Position numbers and translations under genes: made by a program. Below the pieces are notes generated by a model, which did no database searches, was not told the DNA's origin, and saw only the letters and a program-made list of their open reading frames with translations. Of a DNA stretch of 64,000 nucleotides, positions 47,839 to 58,859 are shown piece after piece. Source of the DNA: Hawksworthiomyces lignivorus. Taxonomy: Eukaryota; Ascomycota; Sordariomycetes; Ophiostomatales; Ophiostomataceae. The DNA lies in contig NTMA01000028.1 in NCBI GenBank assembly GCA_002917075.1, positions 186,001 to 250,000 on the forward strand. The letters are read 5' to 3'. Position 1 is the first letter of the stretch. Each line of letters opens with the position of its first letter.

Positions 47839-49638
47839 ATGGCTATCTTGAATGCTGACACCGGACGAACAGTCCCTACCATCGGCGGGAACCGAATTCA
47901 GAAGAGAAAGAAGAGCAGCAAAAACGACAACAAGAACGACACAAGCGCAGATGGGGAAGAAGAGATTGTAGCAAATGCCGAAGAGGCCGGCGAAAATGGA
48001 GATGACCCAGGAGCAAAGCCAGCAGCGGCCGGCCAGCTGTCCGCGAAGGAAAAGGCCCAGATTCGTCGTGCTCAGGTCCGCCGTGCCCAAATCCAGCACC
48101 GCAAGCGGAAGGCCGACTACATGCAGCAGCTCGAGCTCGACGTGGATGCCTTACGCGAACTCATCACCAAGACCGAGAAGGAAATGCAGGAGCTCCTAAA
48201 AGAGAACGAAGCCGTCCGAGTTCAGCTAGGGATTGTGACTGTCAGAAAGTTCAAGAGTCCTTCCGGGCGTGGCGGCGCGTCAGATCCAACAGCAGCCGGA
48301 ACCAGCACGACCATGGGCTTGGACAAAACAGCTGCAGGAGCCGATAACAACGTTCTGCAAGCCGATATTCTAGCGGCCAACATCCCACGGCTCTCTTTGT
48401 CTCCAGCGCCAACTGCACCGCCGTCTGCATCACCTTTCCTCGGGGCACCGGACTCGACCACGTCGCCCGACACCTCAATGCTCAGCGCAGGGGCCAGCCC
48501 GGACAGCAGCGCCATGTCTTTGTTCAACGACATAAACCTGGACGAAATCACAGTGTCTGTTGTCATGGACGAATCCATCGGAAACCCGGTCTACCAGATC
48601 TCGAGCAGCAGCGATTCAAACCCTTCTTCGTCACCAGCCTTTACTGGCCAACTTACTCCTCAGACGCAAGGCTTTCCAGTGTCACCAATATCTCCGTTTT
48701 CAACTTCGACTCCTGACGTCGCACCTACTTTCTCTACGGATCTAGCTTTAGCGCCAGAACTTGCCTTGACAGCTCCGATCCCAGCGAGCCGGCAACCCCC
48801 GCTCGACGTGCCAGCCTTTTTCCTCCCGCTACTCACTGTCGCACAGACTCACCAAGTTGTCAATTTCATTCTAGCGTATGTTGTCTTCCGGTTTATTGTT
48901 AACATTTACGCACATGCCCTAGTTCTGTTTTCTTGTCTTTGTTTTTATGCTGACCTGTGTAGACTGGAACATGTCTGCTGGGGCCATGCCGGCCATCAGT
49001 TCCACTCGCCTGACGATGAATTTTGTGCCGTTACTGGACATGCGCTCATGGCCACCAGCCTGTTCATGCGAGATGCGCCAGATGAAGTGTTTAACACCAT
49101 TGAGAGCAGCACTCTTAATCGCAAAGCCAAGCATGCGGGAGCCTATACGACCAATATGAACCCGGACGACCCCGAGAGCACCTGCCGACAAGTCGATACA
49201 CACAAAAGCGCCTTCGGCCTCAAATGGACGGCACCGGACGTCACCTTGCGGACTCTCTACGGCCTGGCAGTCTCGCTGAATCCCATTTCTGACAGGGAGC
49301 TGGCTCCTGTGCAGGCGTGGTTTGAGCTGGCCGCTCGATATCCGCTGTCCATCCTGCTGCGGCCCGATGTCATGGAGGAGCTGAAGCGCGGCCTCGTCGG
49401 CGTGGTGCGGTGTCTCTATTTTGGCGCTGTCATGGAACGCGAGGCCTTTGAGAGCGTGGTGCAGCGCGTGCTTGAGCCGGTGGCGGAAGCAGAAGCAGCT
49501 GCTAATAGCGAGCCATTGCCCACGAAGGGAGCTTTGTTGTTGCCGCAGTCATTTCCAGCAGCCCCTGACTTGACAGTAACACAACCCGTTTCATCGGAGG
49601 CGACGAACTTGGCCATTGATCCATACTTGGCGTCCTAG
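47839..49638 (+). CDS. bZIP transcription factor with conserved C-terminal region
   Basis: A 570-residue nuclear regulator. Exons 47839-48875 and 48963-49638. The N-terminus is acidic and Lys-rich; the basic region and zipper lie at about residues 75-135 (RRAQVRRAQIQHRKRKADYM, then LELDVDALRELITKTEKEM). Compared with NxxAQxxxR of Pap1/Yap1-type proteins, the invariant Asn is Val here. The middle is Ser/Pro/Thr-rich and disordered. The C-terminal 220 residues (ILALEHVCWGHAGHQFHSPD, MATSLFMRDAPDEVF, LRTLYGLAVSLNP) form a conserved block known from a family of fungal bZIP proteins; its function is not known to me. The intron is 87 bp, a multiple of three, without a stop. The start is the first ATG in frame; target genes are unknown. 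Confidence 0.9.
   Translation: MAILNADTGRTVPTIGGNRIQKRKKSSKNDNKNDTSADGEEEIVANAEEAGENGDDPGAKPAAAGQLSAKEKAQIRRAQVRRAQIQHRKRKADYMQQLELDVDALRELITKTEKEMQELLKENEAVRVQLGIVTVRKFKSPSGRGGASDPTAAGTSTTMGLDKTAAGADNNVLQADILAANIPRLSLSPAPTAPPSASPFLGAPDSTTSPDTSMLSAGASPDSSAMSLFNDINLDEITVSVVMDESIGNPVYQISSSSDSNPSSSPAFTGQLTPQTQGFPVSPISPFSTSTPDVAPTFSTDLALAPELALTAPIPASRQPPLDVPAFFLPLLTVAQTHQVVNFILAYVVFRFIVNIYAHALVLFSCLCFYADLCRLEHVCWGHAGHQFHSPDDEFCAVTGHALMATSLFMRDAPDEVFNTIESSTLNRKAKHAGAYTTNMNPDDPESTCRQVDTHKSAFGLKWTAPDVTLRTLYGLAVSLNPISDRELAPVQAWFELAARYPLSILLRPDVMEELKRGLVGVVRCLYFGAVMEREAFESVVQRVLEPVAEAEAAANSEPLPTKGALLLPQSFPAAPDLTVTQPVSSEATNLAIDPYLAS
48876..48962 (+). other. In-frame, stop-free 87-bp intron of bZIP gene
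   Basis: GTATGT donor and GTGTAG acceptor are good, and the splice joins FILA to LEHVCWGH as in the family. Reading through would insert 29 residues, mostly hydrophobic (IVNIYAHALVLFSCLCFY), without a frame change. Confidence 0.6.
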
Positions 49639-49957
49639 TCCACGCCATTGATGACAATTAGCGACGAGACAAAACAGTTGCCAACCCGGCACCTTGAAAA
49701 TGCTGGAGAGTCATTTTTCGTCGACAGTGCGCAGCAATATAGCATGATTTTCTGTAGAGGAAATACATGACACAGGAATTAGAGATTAAATTTATGTGAG
49801 CAAATAAAAATACGGAAACGTCCCTCTCCTTTTTTACAAATGTCCTTGTTGCCTAATACGCCGTACCGTTTGACGTGTCTCCCCTTTCATTATTCATACA
49901 TGTGCCTTATCCCCCGAGAACGCCGTCTAAGCAAAGCAAAACTCCTTTGATTAAGAA
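49639..49957. other. Convergent 3' region
   Basis: 319 bp of AT-rich DNA between the bZIP gene and the GT17 gene. Nothing but 3' UTR sequence is expected. Confidence 0.6.
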
Positions 49958-51271
49958 TTATGGGTAGTCGTTGAACCCGGCCGATGGCCCGTCGCGGTTC
50001 AGCAGGTAGTGGAAGCGGTCCGGGTGGGCGAGCAGGAACGAGGGCAGGTCGGTGTTGTTGTCGACACGGTCGTAGATCTCGGTCTCGCGCTCAAACAGGT
50101 CGCGGCCCTCGCGGACGAAGACGGCGGCGCGATCGCGTTGGCGGAAGTACGCATCGTTCATCCAGACGTGCGAGACGCTCTCGAGCTTGTGCAGCAGCTC
50201 GGCCATGGTGGCGTAGCACGACGAGCAGTGCCAGGCGGCGTCGGCCATGTCGGCCTTCTCGCGGTGCCGCAGCAGCGGCGTGAAGGGGAAGACGAGCACG
50301 TCGAGCAGCCCGGCGAGCAGCCCCACGAGGCCGGCGCTGCCGCCGCCGCTTCGGATGCCGCTGCCGCCGTCCCCATTGCGCAGGTCCGCGGGCAGGATGG
50401 TGCGGTGCCCCGGCCCGCCGTAGTAGGTGGCCTGGGGGTGGGCCCAGTCGGCGCCGCGGTGGCGGAACTGGAAGCTGTAGTAGTAGAAGCGGCTGCGCAG
50501 CGTCAGGCGGCGCGGGAACTGGCACAGGCGCAGCGCGCGCAGGGCCGACGGCCGCGGGATCTCGTCGACGTCGGCGACGACCAGCACGTCGCCCGGCTGC
50601 GGCACGGCCTCGGGCGGCAGGGCCACCGCCGCCGCCGCCTGCAGAGGCGACTTTGCTTCTTTTGTGTTTGTGTCTGCGTCGGCGGCGTCAGCGTCAGCGT
50701 CAGCGTCGGCATCGGTACTATCGTCGGCATCAGCGGCGAGCGCCTGCAGCAGCATGGCGTTGCGCTGCAGGTCCTCGCGGTCCCAGGCGCGGCGGGCCTC
50801 GAAGCCGGGCGGGTAGGCGAGCTCGCGGTAGAGCATCTTGGCGTGGTAGGGGGCGAAGCGGGCCCAGTGGTCGCGGATGGTCAGCGGCTTGGGCAGGCCC
50901 GTGAAAGTCAGCGGCGCCTCGACGACGACAAAGTAGTCGACCTCGTCGTACGTGGTGTTGAGGCGCACCTCGAGCCAGTCGAGCTCGTCGTTGACCATGC
51001 AGAGGTCGTAGACTTTCCGCCGCGGAGCCGAGCGGGAGGGCGGAACAAATGGCTTCCACCCGTGCTGGCGGCAGACGTCGGCGGCGTTTTCCGCTAGGGT
51101 CTCTTCATCGTCGGCGGGATCGGCGGCGCCGTGCAGCGTGCCGCCGAATTGTGCGTTGCTACTGCCGCCCTGGGCGTGCCAGAGGCACCAGACGACAACA
51201 AGGCCGACGAATACCAAGAAGTTGGTGCGGTTCCAACGGCCGGAGCCGAAGGCCGGCGAGAACACTCGCAT
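49958..51271 (-). CDS. Glycosyltransferase family 17 (GnT-III-like)
   Basis: A 437-residue, intron-less gene for a type II membrane glycosyltransferase of family GT17, whose animal member MGAT3 adds the bisecting GlcNAc to N-glycans; the fungal acceptor is not known. A short basic cytosolic tail precedes one membrane anchor (NFLVFVGLVVVWCLW, residues about 17-31). The catalytic domain shows KVYDLCMVNDELDWLEVRL, VVVEAPLTFTGLPKPL, the acidic metal-binding motif VVADVDEIPRPSALR (near residue 235), FYYYSFQF, and HVWMNDAYF. An Asp/Ala-rich insertion encoded by hexamer repeats (about 50660-50725) lies between the second and third blocks. Probably Golgi-resident. The start ATG at 51271 gives a normal-length tail. 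Confidence 0.9.
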   Translation of the reverse strand: MRVFSPAFGSGRWNRTNFLVFVGLVVVWCLWHAQGGSSNAQFGGTLHGAADPADDEETLAENAADVCRQHGWKPFVPPSRSAPRRKVYDLCMVNDELDWLEVRLNTTYDEVDYFVVVEAPLTFTGLPKPLTIRDHWARFAPYHAKMLYRELAYPPGFEARRAWDREDLQRNAMLLQALAADADDSTDADADADADAADADTNTKEAKSPLQAAAAVALPPEAVPQPGDVLVVADVDEIPRPSALRALRLCQFPRRLTLRSRFYYYSFQFRHRGADWAHPQATYYGGPGHRTILPADLRNGDGGSGIRSGGGSAGLVGLLAGLLDVLVFPFTPLLRHREKADMADAAWHCSSCYATMAELLHKLESVSHVWMNDAYFRQRDRAAVFVREGRDLFERETEIYDRVDNNTDLPSFLLAHPDRFHYLLNRDGPSAGFNDYP

Positions 51272-53083
51272 GTCTTCTCTTTTTTGTATAATACAGTCCG
51301 TTTTTGTTGATGGCGGGTGGATCGAAGTGTCGTTTTCGTATTCAATTCGTATTCAAGATGGAGCTCGTATAAGTGATGCCAAGGTCCCCAAACAAGCTTA
51401 AAATGCCAAGAATACGATCGCAAAGCCCCAAAAAGCTTACTCCAAAGACCCAGAAGGAACCCAAAAAAAAGGCAGAAAAAAAAGATCGCGAGGCTTTCGT
51501 GGGACATTAAAGAATTCAAAAAAGCCATTCTCTTTTTTTTTTTTTTTCCTTACTCACACCCACCCCAAAAGCAATAACAAAAAATCCTGCTGAGGCTTTC
51601 ACCCCTTTTTTCCACTGTCCCCTTGTTAGCAAAACAACAGACAGTGAACCAGAGAGTGGAGAAGCATATTTTAAGTTGCGCCAATGGCATAGCACGAGCT
51701 GATAAGGTGTAGCCAACCAGAGCCGATCCATGTGTCTTCCACTGGCACAAAACAGGGAAGTTCTAGAGCACGAAGCGTTCGCGTAGTCGGTCACGTCAGT
51801 ATTGGATGGGTGCTCCGTGCTTTGTTGCACACACTATGCCCCAAAAACAAGCAAGCGTGAGCCGGCGGCTGGTGTGACTGGCGAGATAGCGTTCGACATC
51901 CCTGGTTCTCTCTGCTCCTATCTCATCTAAAATCAAACTACATACATACTGTATGTACATACTGTACATGTGTTGAAGAAATGACACTCTGCCATTGACG
52001 TTGTGTCTGGGCCATGTTCCCAATTATCTCTTGTATCTATGGCTAGCCCGAATACCTGTCCCCTATACGTTTTGCTAAGAATGCCTACGCCATGTTACTC
52101 GGAGCGTCTTGCACAGAAGACATGCCAATTGTACACTCGGCACGCATGTGTTCACATCTCTATGATGGAGAACATCAAGCTGGAAAGACGGGGTGAAAAC
52201 GCTTCAATTTCTTTTTGCACGATGCTCCTCTGCTGGCTCACGACGTATGTAAGTCTCTCCCGCTTGATCATTTCCCAGCCATGGCAGCCCATGAACTTTG
52301 CTGTACCACATCCCACGACTTTCACGATCGAGACGAACCCCCGACAACAAGCATGTGCTAATTAACGACGGTCCCATAATTAATTCCTCTCAAACAGCTA
52401 ACTGCATGCGATCTCACCCTCCGTTGGTCCTGTCTCCCCTCTTCCCCACTTCCCGCATGGTATAGCGTCAAGTGTTCTTTGCCTGCCAAAAAGATCTTCC
52501 GAACTTCTTCCATCCCCCCACGCCTAACCGTACGGAGCGAGCCTCATATCGCCATATACTGGTCCAATTGTGCGTAGCAGTGTGCGACATAACCTGGCAG
52601 CGCCGATGACTCGTACGCCGGTGATCAGAGGCTTAAGCCCGTTGCGCCCACCAGTAGCCTGGCGCCCGTCGGCGGTAGCACAGGTCCACAGAGCGGCTCG
52701 GCCGAGTCCTGCAGGTTAGCAAATTATGAATCATTCTGCATCAGTTGGGCATCAGGGCTCTCTTTATCTAAAGGTGTTGGGATGTCTCGTAATTGGTGGC
52801 TGATACCGAACCAAATAGGGCGATTGGGACTGCACACTGCATCCAGGCGCACCCGTCCCTGCCCATCTCCGATCTTGTGCGGCACCGGTGAGTTTTTGGC
52901 CGAAGCGCGAGATGGGCGCAGCGAAATCTGCTAAATACCCCTCTCGCGCTATCGCGACCGCCGCAGATGGAAACCCACCCCCTCTCCACGTGCAAGGCAC
53001 CAATTGACTGATAAGCGCATACAGAAAGCCGCTTCCATACTCTGCCAGCACGATATCAGCAAGACCAGCAATCATCCCGGGAC
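51272..53083. promoter_or_regulatory. Divergent promoter, GT17 gene / threonine aldolase
   Basis: 1.8 kb with no supported gene. The first 300 bp holds homopolymer A/T runs (51530-51550). A near-palindrome TACATAC-T-GTATGTA lies around 51943-51957, and a partial TACGGAG at 52530. No TATA box could be chosen with confidence. Confidence 0.5.
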
Positions 53084-54486
53084 ATGGCACAGAACAGCAC
53101 GACATGGGTGGGCAACGCCGGCGCCGGCGGCTTTGATCTCCGCAGTAGGTTCTCCGGGTCTCCCCGCCATGGACGTGCCGGAAGGCGGCTGTGCATTTCA
53201 AGGGGAACTTAGCTGACCACGGCGCGTGCGCGCGCCCAGGCGACACGATGACGACGCCGACGGCGAACATGCTGGCGGCCATCCAGAAGGCGACGCTGCT
53301 GGACGACGTGTTCCGCGAAGACCCGACGACGCTGGAGCTGGAGGCGCACTGCGCCAAGCTGACCGGCAAGGAGGCCGGCCTGCTGGTGCTGTCGGGCACC
53401 ATGGGCAACCAGGTGGCGCTGCGCACGCTCCTGACGCAGCCGCCGCACTCGGTGCTGTGCGACCACCGGTCGCACATCTACCTCTACGAGGCGGGCGGGT
53501 AGGTACCTATCCGCGCGCGCGCGCCTATGACGTACTTTTTGTTGTTGTTGTTGTTGTTTGCACATCCGCTGACGCAGCTGCTCTTTCTCTCTCTCTCTCT
53601 CTCTCTCTCATCGTCCAGCGTCTCCTCACTGACGGGTGCCATGGTCAAGGTGGTGGTCCCGCGCAACGGGCTCTACCTGACGCTGGAAGACGTCGAGGCG
53701 CACGCCGACCTCAGCACCAACGTGCACTACTGCCCGACGCGGGTCATCAGCCTGGAGAACACGATCAACGGCATCGTGCTGCCGCTGGCGGAGGCGCAGC
53801 GCATCGCGGCGTGGGCGCGCGCGCGCGGCATCAAGATGCACTGCGACGGCGCGCGGCTGTGGGAGGCGGCCGCCTCGGGCGCCGGCAGCCTGGTCGACTA
53901 CGCGGCCTGCTTCGACACCGTCAGCCTGTGCTTCTCCAAGGGGCTGGGCGCGCCCATCGGCAGCATCCTGGTCGGGTCGCGCGAGGCTATCGCCCACGCC
54001 ACCTGGGTGCGCAAGTCCATCGGCGGCGGCCTGCGCCAGTCCGGCGTCATCGCGGCCGCCGCGCGCGTGGCCGTCGACGAGACCTTCGGCGCGGGGCCCA
54101 GCGGCGAGGGCGGCCTGCTGCGGCACTCGCACGAGACGGCCAAGGAGGTGGCCAAGCTGTGGACCGACCGCGGCGGCCGCCTGCAGTACCCCGTCGACAC
54201 CAACATGCTGTGGCTGGACCTGACGGCGTCGGGCGTCGACGCCGAGGAGCTCAGCGCGGCCGCCGCCGCCGAGGGGCTCAAGCTGCACGGCGACCGCATC
54301 ATCACGCACTACCAGATCTACCAGAACCGGCAGGAGATAATCCCGCGGCTGACGCGCGTGTTTACAAAGGTCCTGGCGGGACGGACCGGCAGTCAAGAAG
54401 AAAAGACCAACGGCGCAGCCGATGCGGCGCCGGCGGCAGAGAGCCAGCAGCCCGCCACCAAGTCCATCTACCCGACGCAGCAGTGA
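53084..54486 (+). CDS. GLY1: Low-specificity L-threonine aldolase
   Basis: A 395-residue, PLP-dependent cytosolic enzyme that cleaves L-threonine (and allo-threonine) to glycine and acetaldehyde. Exons 53084-53144, 53240-53498 and 53619-54486. Splicing of exon 1 to 2 restores the family opening FDLRSDTMTTPTANM. Other blocks: DDVFREDPTTLELE, LVLSGTMGNQVALR, CDHRSHIYLYEAGG, HYCPTRVISLENTINGI, MHCDGARLWEAA with the PLP-contacting Asp, and LCFSKGLGAPIGS with the Schiff-base Lys (near residue 205). The second intron carries GTT and CT microsatellites. The C-terminal 40 residues are polar and Ala/Gln-rich, beyond the usual fold. Several GC-rich shadow ORFs overlap it. Fungal threonine aldolases of this type occur both in amino-acid metabolism and in some metabolite clusters; nothing here favours the latter. 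Confidence 0.95.
53540..53609. repeat. GTT and CT microsatellites in GLY1 intron 2
   Basis: About six TTG/GTT units (53540-53557) and a CT run (53587-53609) fill most of the 120-bp intron; the CT run forms the polypyrimidine tract before the acceptor. Confidence 0.8.
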
Positions 54487-56399
54487 AGCTGCGTGCGCGG
54501 CGGCGGCGGCGGCGGCGGCGGTCGAGAATTGGGCAGTCATGAGATTTTCCCGTCGTGCCCAACAGCCGACTACCTATTCCTGCCACTTATGGCTTTACGT
54601 AGAAAAAATGCAGCTTTCATAAAAACAAAACTCGCACAAGTGCGCTTTATTTTCTTTTGCTCGGCGAAATTGAAGGAAGAAAGTACCGGCATATTTCGCC
54701 GAACCTGTCCGCACCAGCACTGGGCTAGGCGCACTGCTGCATGTCGTCTGGCGATTAGAAGTTTCAACTCTTTCTCTCCCTACCTCCCCCCCTCTCTCTC
54801 TCTCACCTCTGCCATCTCTATCGTGCAAATGTGCCTTGTTCGGTCCGAGTCTCATACCTAAACAAGCAGCTCGCTCCTACAGCAGCTAGCTCTTTCGTCA
54901 GCGTTAAGTTGGCCATGATGCATATCTGCCTTGCTTTACGCCGCCTTCAACCGCGTGCATGGTATGTAAGCAGTAAATTCCAATATGGCCGAGCCCAATC
55001 GTCCCGGAAACGGCACTAAATCCTAATAGGCGGACCACAAACAGGTGGTGCACGCCACCTGGGCCAAGATCAGCTTTCTCGACCTCATTTCCCCAAGTTT
55101 TTTAAGTTTTTTTTTCCCTTTGGTTTCATCAGCAAAGCACTAGATCGATCGGGCCTGTCAGCAGAACGGCCAAATAGGCGGGGAAAGCATGGTTCGATGT
55201 CCTAGTAAACGCGGAGCTCCAAGCTAAAACCCAGCCTCAAAAATGTTAAAGCTCCTCGGCGCCTCTGCCCGCTTGTCTCTTTCTAGAAGCTTGAAAGATC
55301 ACTTTGGCTTCCAAGAATCTTGCTTAGACGTCCTTTCTGGTATGATGCCGATCCTCGTCTTTGAGAGAGCATTTGCCAATGGCGTTGTTCGGGCTAGCAG
55401 AAAACCATTGGCTTTCAAATGAAAGACAAGAAGAAAGAAAATAAAGAGAAGCTCAAATGGAGTCGTCATCGATTTGCATTACCCCACAGTAGGCCATCTA
55501 CATACATACAATCGGGAACGCCAGGCTCAACATCTCTGCTGCCCAGCCACGGGAAGCGGAGAAGAGAGCGGGAAGTGAAATAATTTTGAGGGAAACTAGA
55601 AAACCTCATAACGATTCTATGGCTCCCCGGCGTTGCAGTCTCGGCTGGGACATTCCATATTGCAACCGTTCTGCCGGTCGTAAGATACCTTCCTATTTCT
55701 CCAGGGTAAAATAGAGGAGCGCCGCATGCAAAGGCACTGCATAGATGAAGACTGCGACGTAAGGATGGCGAGGCACCATCCAGCAGCTCATTATCGAATA
55801 AACTGGAGAGGCTATTCCCACGGCCGAGTCTATGGCCGAGTCTATATTCGATTCCGTCTTGGTTCTGCCCTATCTCTCCCCTCTTCATCTCCTCTTCATT
55901 TCCTGGGTTGTTTTTGTAACCAACATCCAGTTACCCGGGTCGCCGGATGATCGTCACTCAAGTCTTCCTCCTTTGATCAACTGACAACATTTCTGGCACT
56001 ATTCCTGGTTTGTTGGTTGGCCTGTGTTCCTGGTTTTTCTGGGGGGTAGCAGCATTTATTTGCATCTTATGCATTAGGCGACTTGACAAAAGAAAAAAAA
56101 GAAAGAAATTTTCAATACAAAATTGTAAGAGAAAAGGAAATGCAGTAGTACAGTTACATCTCGCCTCTGTTCTTTCTGATCCTATTTAATGACCCTTCAG
56201 ACCCTCTCGATTCATCTCCAAATTATCCTCTCGTGGACACCTCTCGTTTTCTCTGCTCTGGGTGGAAGTTGCTTCTCATCGTCAGCTTCTTTCCTGCCTC
56301 TGCCAATACAACCCAACTTCGGGTTTCTGCTCTCCCTGGCATAATTCTGAATTTATTGAAACCACTATCCTTTCTCTACCACTTTCTTTTTTGGTTCAT
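54487..56399. other. Intergenic, GLY1 to trehalase
   Basis: 1.9 kb with the GLY1 3' UTR (starting with GGC repeats) and the trehalase promoter. CT-rich sequence from about 56160 to 56390 probably marks the trehalase leader. No ORF or RNA gene is supported. Confidence 0.55.
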
Positions 56400-58662
56400 A
56401 TGATGCCTGTTGATTTTGTCTCGAGGGGCCTTACGGCCTCTGTACGAGCAGTCTCTGCCATAGCTGCAGCTGCGCTCGTCTTCGGCTCCCCAGCTGCTGC
56501 TCTGTACAGCGACGGCAAAGTCATTGCTCCTTGTGACTCGACGCTCTATTGCCATGGCGACATCTTGAAGAACATCCAGCTGGCCGCGCCATTTTCCGAC
56601 TCCAAGACATTCGTGGATATGTATGACCTCTGCCAGCGAACGAAATGCGTAATTGAATATATCTGAAAGCTGACTTGCGGCAGGCCGACGGTTCGACCTT
56701 TGAACGAGGTCGTGGCTGCGTACAACAAGCTGCACAAGCCATTGAAAAACAACACGGAGCTCAACGACTTTCTGAACAAATACTTTGCACCCGCTGGCGG
56801 CGAGCTGGAGAGCGTGCCCGAGGACCAGCTTGTCACGAATGCGACGCTCCTCGACAAGCTCAACGACACGGTGATCAACCAATTCGTAGAAAAGGTCATC
56901 GACATCTGGCCCGATCTGACTCGCAAGTACACCAGCGACACCAGCTGCGCTGGCTGCCAGTCGAGCTTTGTCCCCGTCAACCGCACGTTTGTCGTCGCAG
57001 GTGGCCGCTTCCGCGAGCCATACTACTGGGACTCGTACTGGATCGTCGAGGGGCTTCTGCGCACAGGCGGAAGCTTCATCGACATCTCACTGAACACGAT
57101 CGAGAATTTCTTGGACCTGGTTGAGCAGTACGGTTTCGTGCCCAACGGTGCCCGCGTCTACTACCTCAACCGCTCTCAGCCGCCGCTGCTGTCGCAAATG
57201 ATCCGCATCTACATCGAGCACACGAATGACACAAGCATCCTCGGTCGAGCATTGCCCCTGCTGATCAAGGAACACGACTTTTGGACAAACAATCGCTCTG
57301 TGTCGATTACCGCCCCCAACAACCAGACATACACCCTAAATCGGTGCGCAGTTCTTTTTTCCTACTTTTTTCAGCCACTTGCTGGAACCATCGCAATGTG
57401 CTAACTGCTTTAGGTACTCTGTCTCGAACAACCAGCCGCGGCCCGAGTCTTACCTTGAAGACTATGTCACTGCGAACAACCACTCGTACTATTCCGCAGA
57501 CGGATCTGTGCACCGGGAGAGCAGACCCCTCAGCGCGTCACAGCAGGCTGCTTTGTATGCGCAGCTTGCCAGTGGTGCTGAGTCTGGCTGGGACTATGGC
57601 ACACGCTGGCTGGCTCGTCCCAATGATTCCGCGACCGACACGTACTTCCCCCTGCGCTCGCTCAACATCAACAACTTGTTGCCTGTGGATCTGAATTCCA
57701 TCTTGTACTGGAATGAGTTGACGATCGGTGGCTTTTTGAACACCACGGGGAACTCGACAGCAGCCGCCCAATGGGCAGACGCCGCCAGCAAGCGCAGCGA
57801 GGCCATGTTTGCGCTGCTCTGGAACGAGACGTTGTTTAGCTACTTTGACTACAACCTGACCTCCAACGCTCAGAATATCTACATTCCAGTGGACGCGGAT
57901 GCCACCGCTGCAGATAAAGCAACGGCACCGCCAGGATACCAGGTGCTCTTTGACATCGCCCAGCTGTATCCCTTCTGGACAGGTGCCGCGCCGGTGCAGC
58001 TCAAGAATGACCCATTGGCTGTCAAGCTGGCCTTCTCTCGCGTTGAGACATTCCTGGACACCTATGCCGGCGGCGTCCCCGCAACGAACTTGCAGACGGG
58101 CCAGCAATGGGACGAGCCAAATGTATGGCCGCCTCTGCAGCACGTGATAATGCAGGGCCTATTGAATACGCCGCCGACGTTTGGCACCGATGATGAGCAT
58201 TACCAAGACGTGCAGAATCTCGCCCTGCGCCTGGGGCAGCGCTACCTCGACTCGGCGTTCTGCACTTGGTACGCCACGGGCGGGTCGACCTCGGAGACGC
58301 CGCAGCTCGCAGGATTCACACCTCAGGACAACGGCACGATGTTTGAGAAGTATATATACAACTCGACCAACGGCGCTGGCGGCGGCGGCGAGTACACCGT
58401 CGTCGAGGGCTTCGGCTGGTCAAACGGCGTGCTTCTCTGGACGGCCGATACGTTTGGCAACAAGCTGACCAGACCCGACTGCGGGAACATCACTGGAGCC
58501 AACATCACACCAGGAAAGCGCCGCCGCGACGTGGGCAGTGACAACCAGGCGAGAAGTGGCGAAGGCGGTCTATCTCGCCGCTCGCGGCCTCCGAGCGCTG
58601 TCCAGCTCGACCCGTACGATGCTAAGTGGATCAAGATGTTTGGCAGCAGAAGCCAACAGTAG
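56400..58662 (+). CDS. Secreted trehalase, GH37
   Basis: A 709-residue inverting alpha,alpha-trehalase that splits trehalose into two glucose molecules. Exons 56400-56620, 56684-57343 and 57414-58662. A signal peptide is clear (hydrophobic AVSAIAAAALVFG, cleavage expected after about residue 37). GH37 signatures are present: GGRFREPYYWDSYW (near residue 195), RSQPPLLSQM, ESGWDYGTRW, and QWDEPNVWPP near residue 565 followed by EGFGWSNGVLLW. Many N-x-S/T sites suggest heavy glycosylation. The Ca2+-binding N-terminal extension and phosphosites of cytosolic neutral trehalase are absent, so it is an extracellular or cell-wall enzyme for using external trehalose. The C-terminus is basic/disordered and shows no clear GPI signal. 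Two adjacent ATGs (56400 and 56403) could start it. It converges on the GNAT gene. Confidence 0.94.
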
Positions 58663-58859
58663 TCCATGAATTTTTGGTAAAAAAAATTAAGTCTTATTGC
58701 GGAATGATCTATGGCTGCGGAAAGAAAGTACAACGGATTTCTCATTACCAGCTCCTTGTTCTCCTTCTACTTCTGGTTATGGTACGCACGATAGAGTATA
58801 ATTCAAAATGTAAAAGCACTTGCATATGTTCAGTTATATAAGATGCAGCTTTGGCGGTT

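Noticed and set aside
53226..54542. 438-codon plus-strand ORF overlapping GLY1
   Set aside because: Alternative frame of the threonine aldolase gene; Arg/Gly/Ala-rich with no motif, while the GLY1 frame matches the family throughout.
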